This document shows positions 50,690 through 57,362 of a stretch of DNA of 64,000 nt, piece after piece (the first letter of the stretch is position 1; each line of letters begins with the position of its first letter). Under the pieces are notes generated by a model, which was not told the DNA's origin, did no database searches, and saw nothing but the letters and a program-made list of their open reading frames with translations. The stretch is from the NCBI GenBank assembly GCA_910578515.1, contig CAJTQR010000002.1:558001-622000 (forward strand), in the 5' to 3' direction. Made by a program: the position numbers and the translations under genes. This DNA comes from an uncultured Duncaniella sp. (GTDB lineage: Bacteria; Bacteroidota; Bacteroidia; Bacteroidales; Muribaculaceae).

Positions 50690-51301
50690 GTGAATATGAA
50701 GATATGTAGATACTTATTGATTGTGTTATGGTTCATTGCATTTTGCGCTTGTCATGAGAAAGAAGAGCAGATGCAGGTATATTCCGAGCTCAAGGATGTG
50801 CACCAGCTTGTGTTGGCGGAGATGACGCTTAACAAGGTCGGCACCATCGATGATATGACTTGGGATAAGGCTAAAGGTTTTTCTCAGCACATGGGTGCGT
50901 TTGTCAATAAATTCAAGACGGGTAAAAGAATCGGTGTTTATTCCTATAATACTTACCTTCAGGCTTACGTGGACCTCGGCGAGCTCAGGACTGGCGATGT
51001 TGAGGTTGATGAGGAAAACAAATTTGTAAAAATCACACTTCCGACTATCCACACTCGCTACATCGGACGCGATTTGGGCATCAAGGAGGAGCATTTGCGT
51101 GTGACAGGTCTGCGTTCATCAATCACTCCGCAGGAGCGCGCGGAGGTCAAGGAGGTGATGAACCGCACGCTAAAAGCCGAGGTGCAGGGAAATACCGAAT
51201 TCAGCCGTCGTCTGGAGATGGAGGCAAAGAATAAAGCCCGGGAGTTTTTCACACTTCTGCTGAAAAACCGGGGTTATGAGAGTGAAATCACTTTTAAATA
51301 A
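50690..51301 (+). CDS. DUF4230 lipoprotein
   Basis: A 203-residue exported protein: hydrophobic start (CRYLLIVLWFIAFCAC), then the DUF4230 region (SELKDVHQLVLAEMTLNKVG, YLQAYVDLGELRTGDVEVDE, FVKITLPTIHTRY). Start may be 50690 or 50696. DUF4230 proteins are membrane-anchored and of unknown role. The next DUF4230 gene starts 18 bases later. Confidence 0.75.
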   Translation: MNMKICRYLLIVLWFIAFCACHEKEEQMQVYSELKDVHQLVLAEMTLNKVGTIDDMTWDKAKGFSQHMGAFVNKFKTGKRIGVYSYNTYLQAYVDLGELRTGDVEVDEENKFVKITLPTIHTRYIGRDLGIKEEHLRVTGLRSSITPQERAEVKEVMNRTLKAEVQGNTEFSRRLEMEAKNKAREFFTLLLKNRGYESEITFK

Positions 51302-51319
51302 CATGAATTGCGTAGTGAG

Positions 51320-51907
51320 ATGAAGAAGTTTATAGTGATAGCGTGTGTGGTGCTTTCAGTAATAGGCGGTGCACTTTGGTGGATGGAATCACACAAGGTG
51401 TCGGCCGATACTATTCCCGCTACTATTGAGGATGTGAAAGGTATGGTGAAGCTATGCGCCCTTGAGATACATGATGATGTGCCGATGAAGGATTCTATAA
51501 ATGGCAAATGGATTTTTGCAAAGGGGAGAATCAACGGCTACATTACTTTTGACCTCGAAAAGATGGAGTATGATGTGAAGGGCGACACCATCACAGTGGT
51601 GCTTCCACCGGAGAAGGTCGAGGTGTATGAGTCGACTGACAAAGGGGCTTACAGGGTGTATGATGCCTGGGATAATACACTTTTTGGCAAAGGGGAATTG
51701 ACTACCCGTGAGGAGAATATACTAAAGGAAAGGATGAAAAGACGGTTTGTCGATGCGGTATATTCCAAAGGATATGTGAGGCGGGCGAGGGCTACGGCTG
51801 TGTCAACACTGTCGAATCTTTTTACCCATCTCAACGGTAATGTGGTCATAGTGGACTATTATCCCGGAGGATATGGCGTGCGTGGAGCGGAGAACGTGAA
51901 AAAGTAG
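51320..51907 (+). CDS. DUF4230 membrane-anchored protein
   Basis: A 195-residue protein with an N-terminal membrane anchor (FIVIACVVLSVIGGALWWM) and a DUF4230 domain (MVKLCALEIHDDVPMKDSIN, GRINGYITFDLEKMEYDVKG, ITVVLPPEKVEVYES). Start ATG at 51320; an upstream TTG at 51308 is less likely. Diverged tandem partner of the preceding gene. Both have a conserved YI.FDLxxx pattern, so they may form a heteromer. Confidence 0.75.
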   Translation: MKKFIVIACVVLSVIGGALWWMESHKVSADTIPATIEDVKGMVKLCALEIHDDVPMKDSINGKWIFAKGRINGYITFDLEKMEYDVKGDTITVVLPPEKVEVYESTDKGAYRVYDAWDNTLFGKGELTTREENILKERMKRRFVDAVYSKGYVRRARATAVSTLSNLFTHLNGNVVIVDYYPGGYGVRGAENVKK

Positions 51908-51915
51908 GAGCTTGT

Positions 51916-51947
51916 TTTGGAAGTTAAAAAATTTGTTTATATATTTG
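51916..51947 (+). promoter_or_regulatory. Promoter of the SPFH gene
   Basis: TTTG (51916-51919), 20 bp, TATATTTG (51940-51947), 36 bases before the SPFH start. So SPFH-RHH can be expressed apart from the DUF4230 pair. Confidence 0.7.
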
Positions 51948-51982
51948 TGGTATAAAAATGATATTATTTTGATATTACAATT

Positions 51983-52951
51983 ATGAAAGCTTCTGATTTA
52001 AACAAGGAATTTGCTTATGAAGGCAGTCTTTACAATGGCTTCCTCATGTTGTTCGTGAATCTAATCGTATTGCCTGGGATTGTTGCTGCGATGTTTTGTC
52101 TCACACCTGACCCTGCCGCAGTGTGGCTCATTGTCTCTACCGTAGTGATTGGGTTGTTGTTTTTTATCATGCTTGGCGGCTACTGCATCCAGCAGCCAAA
52201 TCAGGCGCGGGTGATGATATTCTTCGGAAATTATCGCGGCACATATCGCGGCACAGGTTTTTTCTGGGTAAATCCGTTCATGACTGCCAAGAAAGTATCC
52301 CTTCGCATCAGAAACATGGATATCGCGCCTATTAAGGTTAATGATAAGGTGGGAAATCCTGTGATGATAGGTATGGTACTCGTGTGGAAAGTGCGCGACA
52401 CTTATCGTGCCGTGTTTGATATAGATGCTGACGTGTCAGTGGCAACTGGTGCTCAGGCTAATACTGTTGCTGACACCTCGCGTGCCACCTCGAAGGCATT
52501 GGATAATTTCGTAAGTATCCAGAGCGATGCGGCTCTCCGTGAGGTCACTGGTCGATTCTCGTATGACGATGAAGGTTCCACTACTGATGAGATTACCCTT
52601 CGTGGGGGCAGCCATGAAATCGTGGAGCTGCTTGAGGATAAGCTCAACGAGCGGTTGTCAATGGCGGGTATAGAAGTGGTGGAGGCGCGCCTTAATTATC
52701 TTGCATACGCACCCGAGATTGCAGCAGTGATGCTTCGTCGCCAGCAGGCGTCTGCTATTATAGCGGCCCGCGAGAAAATCGTCGAGGGTGCTGTGTCGAT
52801 GGTTAAGATGGCTCTTGAACAACTTAAAGATGAAGGTGTGGTTGAGCTTGACGAGGAGCGTAAGGCTTCGATGGTCAGCAATCTTCTGGTGGTGCTCTGC
52901 GCTGACGAGCCGGCACAGCCGGTGGTGAATACCGGCACACTTTATAACTAA
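51983..52951 (+). CDS. SPFH-domain membrane protein
   Basis: A 322-residue protein of the stomatin/prohibitin/flotillin superfamily. Two hydrophobic segments lie at about 20-42 and 46-70. The SPFH domain follows: GGYCIQQPNQARVMIFFGNY, FFWVNPFMTAKKVSLRIRN, NPVMIGMVLVWKV, LNERLSMAGIEVVEARLNYLAYAPEIAAVMLRRQQASAI. The C-terminal helix is long and charged. These proteins form membrane-bound rings or scaffolds. The ribbon-helix-helix gene follows by 18 bases. Confidence 0.88.
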   Translation: MKASDLNKEFAYEGSLYNGFLMLFVNLIVLPGIVAAMFCLTPDPAAVWLIVSTVVIGLLFFIMLGGYCIQQPNQARVMIFFGNYRGTYRGTGFFWVNPFMTAKKVSLRIRNMDIAPIKVNDKVGNPVMIGMVLVWKVRDTYRAVFDIDADVSVATGAQANTVADTSRATSKALDNFVSIQSDAALREVTGRFSYDDEGSTTDEITLRGGSHEIVELLEDKLNERLSMAGIEVVEARLNYLAYAPEIAAVMLRRQQASAIIAAREKIVEGAVSMVKMALEQLKDEGVVELDEERKASMVSNLLVVLCADEPAQPVVNTGTLYN

Positions 52952-52968
52952 TCATCTCATCTCGGAGT

Positions 52969-53151
52969 ATGGCTAAAAAGGAAGCAGGAAAAAGTTTTCT
53001 TTTGCGGCTCGATGCTTCCACCATGGAAAAGGTGGAAGCATGGGCTGCCCAGGAATTTCGTTCGGTCAACGGACAGATTCAATGGATTATCGCCGAGGCT
53101 TTGAAAAAGCATGGGCGCATGGGTAGGTCCGAGGGTGAGGCTGACAAATAA
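52969..53151 (+). CDS. Arc-type ribbon-helix-helix protein
   Basis: A 60-residue protein: basic start KKEAGKS, beta-strand FLLRLDAS, then helices TMEKVEAWAAQEFRSVNGQIQWIIAEALKKHGR, the Arc/MetJ fold. The N-terminal strand and GQI-WI turn fit DNA-binding RHH. Its pairing with an SPFH gene recurs in other bacteria from memory; it may bind DNA or the SPFH ring. The unit ends at a strong terminator. Confidence 0.8.
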   Translation: MAKKEAGKSFLLRLDASTMEKVEAWAAQEFRSVNGQIQWIIAEALKKHGRMGRSEGEADK

Positions 53152-53170
53152 TATAGGATATATAAAGCAG

Positions 53171-53196
53171 AAAAGGCTGTCGAACGACAGCCTTTT
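53171..53196 (+). terminator. Terminator of the SPFH-RHH unit
   Basis: aaaaggctgtcg/cgacagcctttt, 12-bp perfect stem with an AA loop, then TCG. Confidence 0.8.
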
Positions 53197-53505
53197 CGAA
53201 ATGTGATAAATTTTGGTTTTGTCTACTAAAAACTATTTTGCAACCGTAAAATTTTCGTGTTTAGGTATTGATTTTTATATCTTGAAAACCTCTGAATCGA
53301 GGTTTGTTTGATTCACACCACAAAGTTAGAATGAATAAGTTACAAACTTGTTACAAATATAACACAATGAAGTTACGTGAATTTATATTAACACAAATTA
53401 ACGTGAAATAATCCGAAATAGGGTCCTCTCGCGTGATTATAAGCGATAATAGTGTTAAATTTGCCAAAGAGATTATATCAGATTCAGAAATTCAAAATAA
53501 GTTTT
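53197..53505 (+). promoter_or_regulatory. Leader and promoter region of the GH13 gene
   Basis: No ORF here. It contains a 7-bp hairpin at 53286-53305 (aaacctc/gaggttt) and TAAATTTG at 53456-53463, about 42 bases before the chosen ATG. The near-direct repeats gttacgtgaattt (53374 region) and ttaacgtgaaata (53398 region) could be regulator sites. Confidence 0.4.
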
Positions 53506-54951
53506 ATGAAACTCAAAATTATGTTTTTCGCTTTTCTTGCATCGATTTTTGGTGGAAGTGCGGTGGCGGCTGCTTCGGATAAACCTGATGCACGTTCATT
53601 GTCGATTTATCAGATTATGGTGGCGTCATTTCAGCATGATTCAGATGGCGCGCCGGGTTATCAAGCCATGTGGGGACCGGATGATGCTATCAAAAATGGA
53701 AATCTGCGTGGTGTGATAAATGCACTTGACCATATAAAGAGCCTTGGGGTTAACGCGATATGGATGACTCCGATATTTGATAGCTCTATAGCCGAGGGAG
53801 GAGAAAAATTGCAGGCAACAGGATATTTTACCAATGATTATTTTAAGATAGACCCTCATTTCGGTACTGAAGCTGATTTTCGTGAACTCGTCGATGAGGC
53901 GCACAAGCGTGGACTATATGTGATACTCGATGGAGTGTTCGGACATCATGGTGGAGTGACCGCTCCGTCGCCTAAAGGTAATAGAATAGACACCACGCGT
54001 GTGTTCAGCGACCGGGGCGAGCAGGGTGGTACGGGCAATGTGGCTTATCCCGGCTCGTTGGAGTACTTCAAGGAACTCGCTACATATTGGATAGATAAAT
54101 ACGGTGTGGACGGATGGCGTCTTGACCAGGCGTATCAGGCTACGCAGAATGGTCATAATTACTGGCTTGAAATTAAGCAGGCGGTGGACTCTGTGACAGC
54201 TTCACGTCGTGCACGCGGCGAAGAGTGGGGGATACTCGGATATATGGTAGGCGAGGATTGGGGTACCGCAGATGTGATAAACAGGGGTGTTTATAAGGAT
54301 GGCGGTCTGGACAGTGCGTTTGATTTTGATGGCAAAGAGCTTATAAGTGGTCCAATGCAGGAACTTACCTCCGAAGGTCTCGAAAATGGTTGGGCTGATG
54401 TGATTACAGTGCTGTCGCCTCCTACCGCCCGCGGATATCTCAATGATTCAGTGCAGCCCAATCTGTTTCTCTCCAACCATGATGGTTATCGTCTCGCCGA
54501 CCATTTTGATAGCGACGATTCTTATTTCTATCAGAAACTTATGACGCGCAACGCGATTTTGGCTGCATACTCAGGTCCAATCACATTATATTATGGTGAC
54601 GAATACGCTGATTTGAGTCGGAATAGTATCGGAGCGCAGAAGGATAATATTGCCCGTACCACAGGTCATCTCGAACCGCGCAATCCGAAGGAAGAAGCGC
54701 TTAAGAATTATATATCAGATGCCATGAGATTTCGCGCTGATAATCCGGCCATGTGGCGTGGGGACGCTACGTTCTACACTTTCAAGCCGAATGGTGGGGG
54801 AGAGGTGCTTGTTGTTACCAAAACCGACGTGGAGAGTGGCAATAAAGTGGTGGTAATCTTCAGTGACGTTGATGTTGAAGTGCCTGTTGCGGGTGTCGAT
54901 GCACCGGTGAAGGTCTCAGCTTGGGTCCCGGAATTTGTGAAAGTCAGCTGA
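53506..54951 (+). CDS. GH13 alpha-amylase-family enzyme, secreted
   Basis: A 481-residue glycoside hydrolase acting on alpha-glucans. Signal peptide 1-23; start at 53506 (MKLKIMFFAF) is preferred because the upstream frame adds non-signal residues. Four GH13 regions: I ILDGVFGHHG (the usual Asn of DxxxNH is Gly), II DGWRLDQAY with nucleophile Asp207, III VGEDW with acid/base Glu250, IV LSNHDGY with Asp326. The Gly in region I suggests an atypical subfamily. The C-terminal beta domain ends FVKVS. It is a monocistronic gene convergent with the alkD-like gene, with no Sus genes nearby. Confidence 0.87.
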   Translation: MKLKIMFFAFLASIFGGSAVAAASDKPDARSLSIYQIMVASFQHDSDGAPGYQAMWGPDDAIKNGNLRGVINALDHIKSLGVNAIWMTPIFDSSIAEGGEKLQATGYFTNDYFKIDPHFGTEADFRELVDEAHKRGLYVILDGVFGHHGGVTAPSPKGNRIDTTRVFSDRGEQGGTGNVAYPGSLEYFKELATYWIDKYGVDGWRLDQAYQATQNGHNYWLEIKQAVDSVTASRRARGEEWGILGYMVGEDWGTADVINRGVYKDGGLDSAFDFDGKELISGPMQELTSEGLENGWADVITVLSPPTARGYLNDSVQPNLFLSNHDGYRLADHFDSDDSYFYQKLMTRNAILAAYSGPITLYYGDEYADLSRNSIGAQKDNIARTTGHLEPRNPKEEALKNYISDAMRFRADNPAMWRGDATFYTFKPNGGGEVLVVTKTDVESGNKVVVIFSDVDVEVPVAGVDAPVKVSAWVPEFVKVS

Positions 54952-54971
54952 GTTGATTTGCTGACCGGTAA

Positions 54972-55712
54972 TCACCGCATTTTCATGTAATACTGTCGTT
55001 GTGCGGGAGAGAGACGCTCTATGGAGTATCTAAGCATGGTGCGTGGCATCTTCGAGGCGTTAGCCTCAAGAAACTCGCACAGCAGATGCTCGCTGACTCG
55101 TTTGCCCATCTCGCGCAACATCCATCCTGTGGCTTTGCGCATCAGGTCGTGAGTATGGTTAAGGAAATAAGTGGCGATTTTTATGGTGGGTTCATGTGTG
55201 CCGTGACATAGCAGCGCATAAGTGCTCACCATTGCTATACGTTGTTCCCACAAGTTTTCAGATTTCATTAGGCGGTACAATATCTCGTGGTTGCCGGTCT
55301 CGGCAACATATTCCCCTATGATTTTAGGAGCCGAAAGGTCTACGAGGTCCCAGTTGTTGGCTCGTGTGGCATGGGTGAGGTAGAAGTCTACCAATTTCTG
55401 CTTCCCTGCCATATCTTTCTTGTTCTTTTCGTAGCGTCTCACAAGTGCGAGAAAACCTGAGAGCCGGAACTCATGTATGGGGGAGTTTAGCATTTCCGAG
55501 ATGACCTCGAAAGGAGCATCCCAAAATAGACGCGCCACCTTGCGGTTGTCGGGCACTATCACCCCTATGAATATATCGCCTTCGCCATATTCACCCTTTC
55601 CGGTTTTAAAGAATCGTTGGAGCACTTCTTTCTTCTCCGGTATAACATGTGATTTAAGCTCCGATTGCCATAGTGTCAGCAATTCGTCGTTGGAATACTC
55701 TTGGGCTGTCAT
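54972..55712 (-). CDS. AlkD-like DNA alkylation repair protein
   Basis: A 246-residue HEAT-repeat glycosylase that removes alkylated purines. The core NNWDLVDLSAPKIIG carries the catalytic-Asp region, with WEQRIAMVSTYALL and LMRKATGWMLREMGKR matching AlkD. The start MTAQEYSNDELL at 55712 is preferred, as the longer frame covers the promoter. Convergent with the GH13 gene. Confidence 0.88.
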   Translation of the reverse strand: MTAQEYSNDELLTLWQSELKSHVIPEKKEVLQRFFKTGKGEYGEGDIFIGVIVPDNRKVARLFWDAPFEVISEMLNSPIHEFRLSGFLALVRRYEKNKKDMAGKQKLVDFYLTHATRANNWDLVDLSAPKIIGEYVAETGNHEILYRLMKSENLWEQRIAMVSTYALLCHGTHEPTIKIATYFLNHTHDLMRKATGWMLREMGKRVSEHLLCEFLEANASKMPRTMLRYSIERLSPAQRQYYMKMR

Positions 55713-55752
55713 ATATTTTGGGGGAAATTGTGGTATGTTGGTAAATGAGTGG

Positions 55753-55760
55753 CAAAGATA
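55753..55760 (-). promoter_or_regulatory. -7 element of the alkD-like gene
   Basis: TATCTTTG on the minus strand 41 bases before the start; no clear -33. Confidence 0.5.
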
Positions 55761-55831
55761 GGTAAATCTATTAAAAAACGGGTGAAAAGAGAATTTTTTC
55801 ATCAAAACATGGTAAAAATTGTGGAAACATC

Positions 55832-55862
55832 TTTGAAAATATGAAAATAATCCCTACCTTTG
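55832..55862 (+). promoter_or_regulatory. Promoter of the CAU tRNA
   Basis: TTTG (55832-55835), 19 bp, TACCTTTG (55855-55862). Confidence 0.7.
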
Positions 55863-55918
55863 CACCACTTAAAACTCGAACGTCCCCCTATCAGGACACC
55901 AAATCGGTAAATTTCGAC

Positions 55919-55992
55919 GGTCCTTTAGCTCAGTTGGTTAGAGCACCTGACTCATAATCAGGGAGTCGTAGGTTCAAGCCCTACAAGGACCA
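55919..55992 (+). tRNA. tRNA with CAT anticodon (Met or Ile2)
   Basis: 74 nt, acceptor GGTCCTT/AAGGACC with discriminator A, anticodon CAT at 55953-55955 in CCTGA/TCAGG, T-arm GTAGG/CCTAC. It is not the initiator form (no C1-A72 mismatch). Elongator Met and lysidine-modified Ile2 cannot be separated by eye. Confidence 0.92.
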
Positions 55993-55998
55993 CAGATA

Positions 55999-56034
55999 AA
56001 AAGTAGTCAGCATCCTTGCTGACTACTTTTTTTG
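55999..56034 (+). terminator. Terminator of the CAU tRNA
   Basis: aaagtagtcagca/tgctgactacttt, 4-nt loop, then a T-run. Confidence 0.85.
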
Positions 56035-56166
56035 TTTTTTCGCTCTTTATACCCCAGACTGTCTTGCTGCGCGTCAGTGGTGTGGGCGTTTTTTATATCG
56101 GCAGACACAACTTAACTGTAAATCAATACGTTTTAATGATAAAAGCGATTTTTAATAGCTTGAAAA

Positions 56167-56198
56167 TTTGGTTCAGTAGGAGAAAAACATTAATTTTG
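56167..56198 (+). promoter_or_regulatory. Promoter of the two-gene module
   Basis: TTTG (56167-56170), 20 bp, TAATTTTG (56191-56198), a full match, 24 bases before the small gene. Confidence 0.75.
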
Positions 56199-56222
56199 CA
56201 TTAAACAATCAAACAAACAGAT

Positions 56223-56357
56223 ATGACTCGAACCATCACCATTAAAAAACCCTCTCAAAGGATGATTCAAGTCTTTGATTCCTTGAGAGAAAAGAAGCGT
56301 CAGCAGGTTGAAAAGCTGATGAAGAAGAAGGAATGTGTCTTTACAGTAAAAGTGTAA
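56223..56357 (+). CDS. Small basic protein, 44 residues, first gene of a pair
   Basis: The frame reads MTRTITIKKPSQRMIQVFDS then a helix LREKKRQQVEKLMKKKE and ends CVFTVKV. A short N-terminal strand with a lysine-rich helix resembles small antitoxin-like or ribbon-helix proteins. It ends one base before the next gene, so translation is coupled. It has a complete promoter of its own. Function unrecognised. Size and arrangement are like the antitoxin of a type II pair, but this is inference. Confidence 0.6.
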   Translation: MTRTITIKKPSQRMIQVFDSLREKKRQQVEKLMKKKECVFTVKV

Positions 56358-56358
56358 C

Positions 56359-56841
56359 ATGGACATATCTTTTGACATATATAACGATAAGGGCGACCAG
56401 ATAAGGGTCGCCCTTTCGTATTACGATACAGAAAGTCTGCAAGCGTTCACCAGCGACCCGCTGACACTTACTCTTGTGTTCTATGATGTGGCATTGGTCC
56501 GTGTTGTGGGAGAAGAACCTGTTGGGGTAAAGACACTGATGGCAATTTGCGATGTATTGTTCAAATTTATGAATGATAATGATACAGCTGTGCTGTGTTT
56601 CTATTGTGATGACCTGACCGAAGTCCCCCGTAATCATAAGAATCTCATGCCTCAGGAATATAGAAGCCGTTTATTCTCATGTATGTTTGATATGTACGTC
56701 AAAGCCAACGGAATCTCAAACATAATAAACTATGGCATCAAGATTGAGGATAACAATATACCTAGATTTGCTCATTTTATAACTCAGGAGAAATATTTAC
56801 CCGCTGTAAAATTATTGGGGAACATCATAATGGAGAAATAA
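56359..56841 (+). CDS. Uncharacterised 160-residue protein, second gene of the pair
   Basis: A soluble alpha/beta protein: MDISFDIYNDKGDQIRVALS, LTLTLVFYDVALVRVVGEEP, LCFYCDDLTEVPR, then helices with LMPQEYRSRLFSCMFDMYVK. No known nuclease or kinase motif. Conserved Cys and acidic residues (CDDLTE, EYRSRLF) are candidates for an active or binding site. It starts one base after the small basic gene and sits in a tRNA-adjacent accessory slot. It may be a toxin, a sensor or a phage-related protein; not recognised. Confidence 0.6.
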   Translation: MDISFDIYNDKGDQIRVALSYYDTESLQAFTSDPLTLTLVFYDVALVRVVGEEPVGVKTLMAICDVLFKFMNDNDTAVLCFYCDDLTEVPRNHKNLMPQEYRSRLFSCMFDMYVKANGISNIINYGIKIEDNNIPRFAHFITQEKYLPAVKLLGNIIMEK

Positions 56842-57027
56842 TTTATTGTACCACCGAAGCAGGTGGTACAATAATCTACTGTCCCAAAATCTGCTGACCC
56901 AAAAAGCGGATGGATTTTTATATTGATGTGAATATGTTCTGGGATGGCTTTGTTGATATGGTCACGCTGTAATTAATTGACATTATAAATATGGGGTGAC
57001 GGGAATAGTCTCGGACAGGTACAAAAA

Positions 57028-57058
57028 GGAGGAGTTAGAACAGCGTTCTAACTCCTCC
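57028..57058 (-). terminator. Terminator, 14-bp stem
   Basis: ggaggagttagaac/gttctaactcctcc with a 3-nt loop; on the minus strand it is followed by TTTTTG. It lies 300 bases beyond the recG stop and could end the recG transcript or be part of the repeat below. Confidence 0.6.
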
Positions 57059-57317
57059 CCTCACGTTTCAACTATTTATTTATGAGAGCCTCTATATCCA
57101 GTTTCACAACTCGGTAAAGAGGACGAGGGATGTAAATTTAGATTCAAATTGCTTATTAGCTTCTTTATCTTTACTTACATCATTAAAACAATTGATATAG
57201 AGGTTTTCATGTGACGATTGCGCTAAAAGAGATTAAAAAACGTCAATCAAATGGTTAAAAAAGGGTTTTGTGTTAAAATATCGACACTAATCTGCAAAAT
57301 AGCCACGTGAGGGGAGG
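57054..57317. repeat. Nested inverted repeats in a gene-free stretch
   Basis: An outer 13-bp inverted repeat (cctcccctcacgt 57054-57066, complement 57305-57317) encloses an inner 10-bp one (cctctatatc 57089-57098, complement 57194-57203). The gene-free stretch 56842-57362 has no complete ORF; the minus strand near 57075-57135 keeps a short frame ending VVKLDIEALINK that may be a gene remnant. Confidence 0.5.
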
Positions 57318-57362
57318 TAGTGTAGCCTCAGAGTGACGCCAAGAGGTAAGGCTGGACTGTTG

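Noticed and set aside
53321..53328. Minus-strand TAACTTTG in the GH13 leader region
   Set aside because: No gene lies downstream on that strand before the terminator and no -33 element fits.
57075..57138. Coding remnant ending VVKLDIEALINK
   Set aside because: Too short and broken by stops to call a gene; mentioned only under the repeat entry.
55919..57362. Integrated element with an attachment site at the CAU tRNA
   Set aside because: The tRNA 3' end was not found again downstream and there is no integrase.
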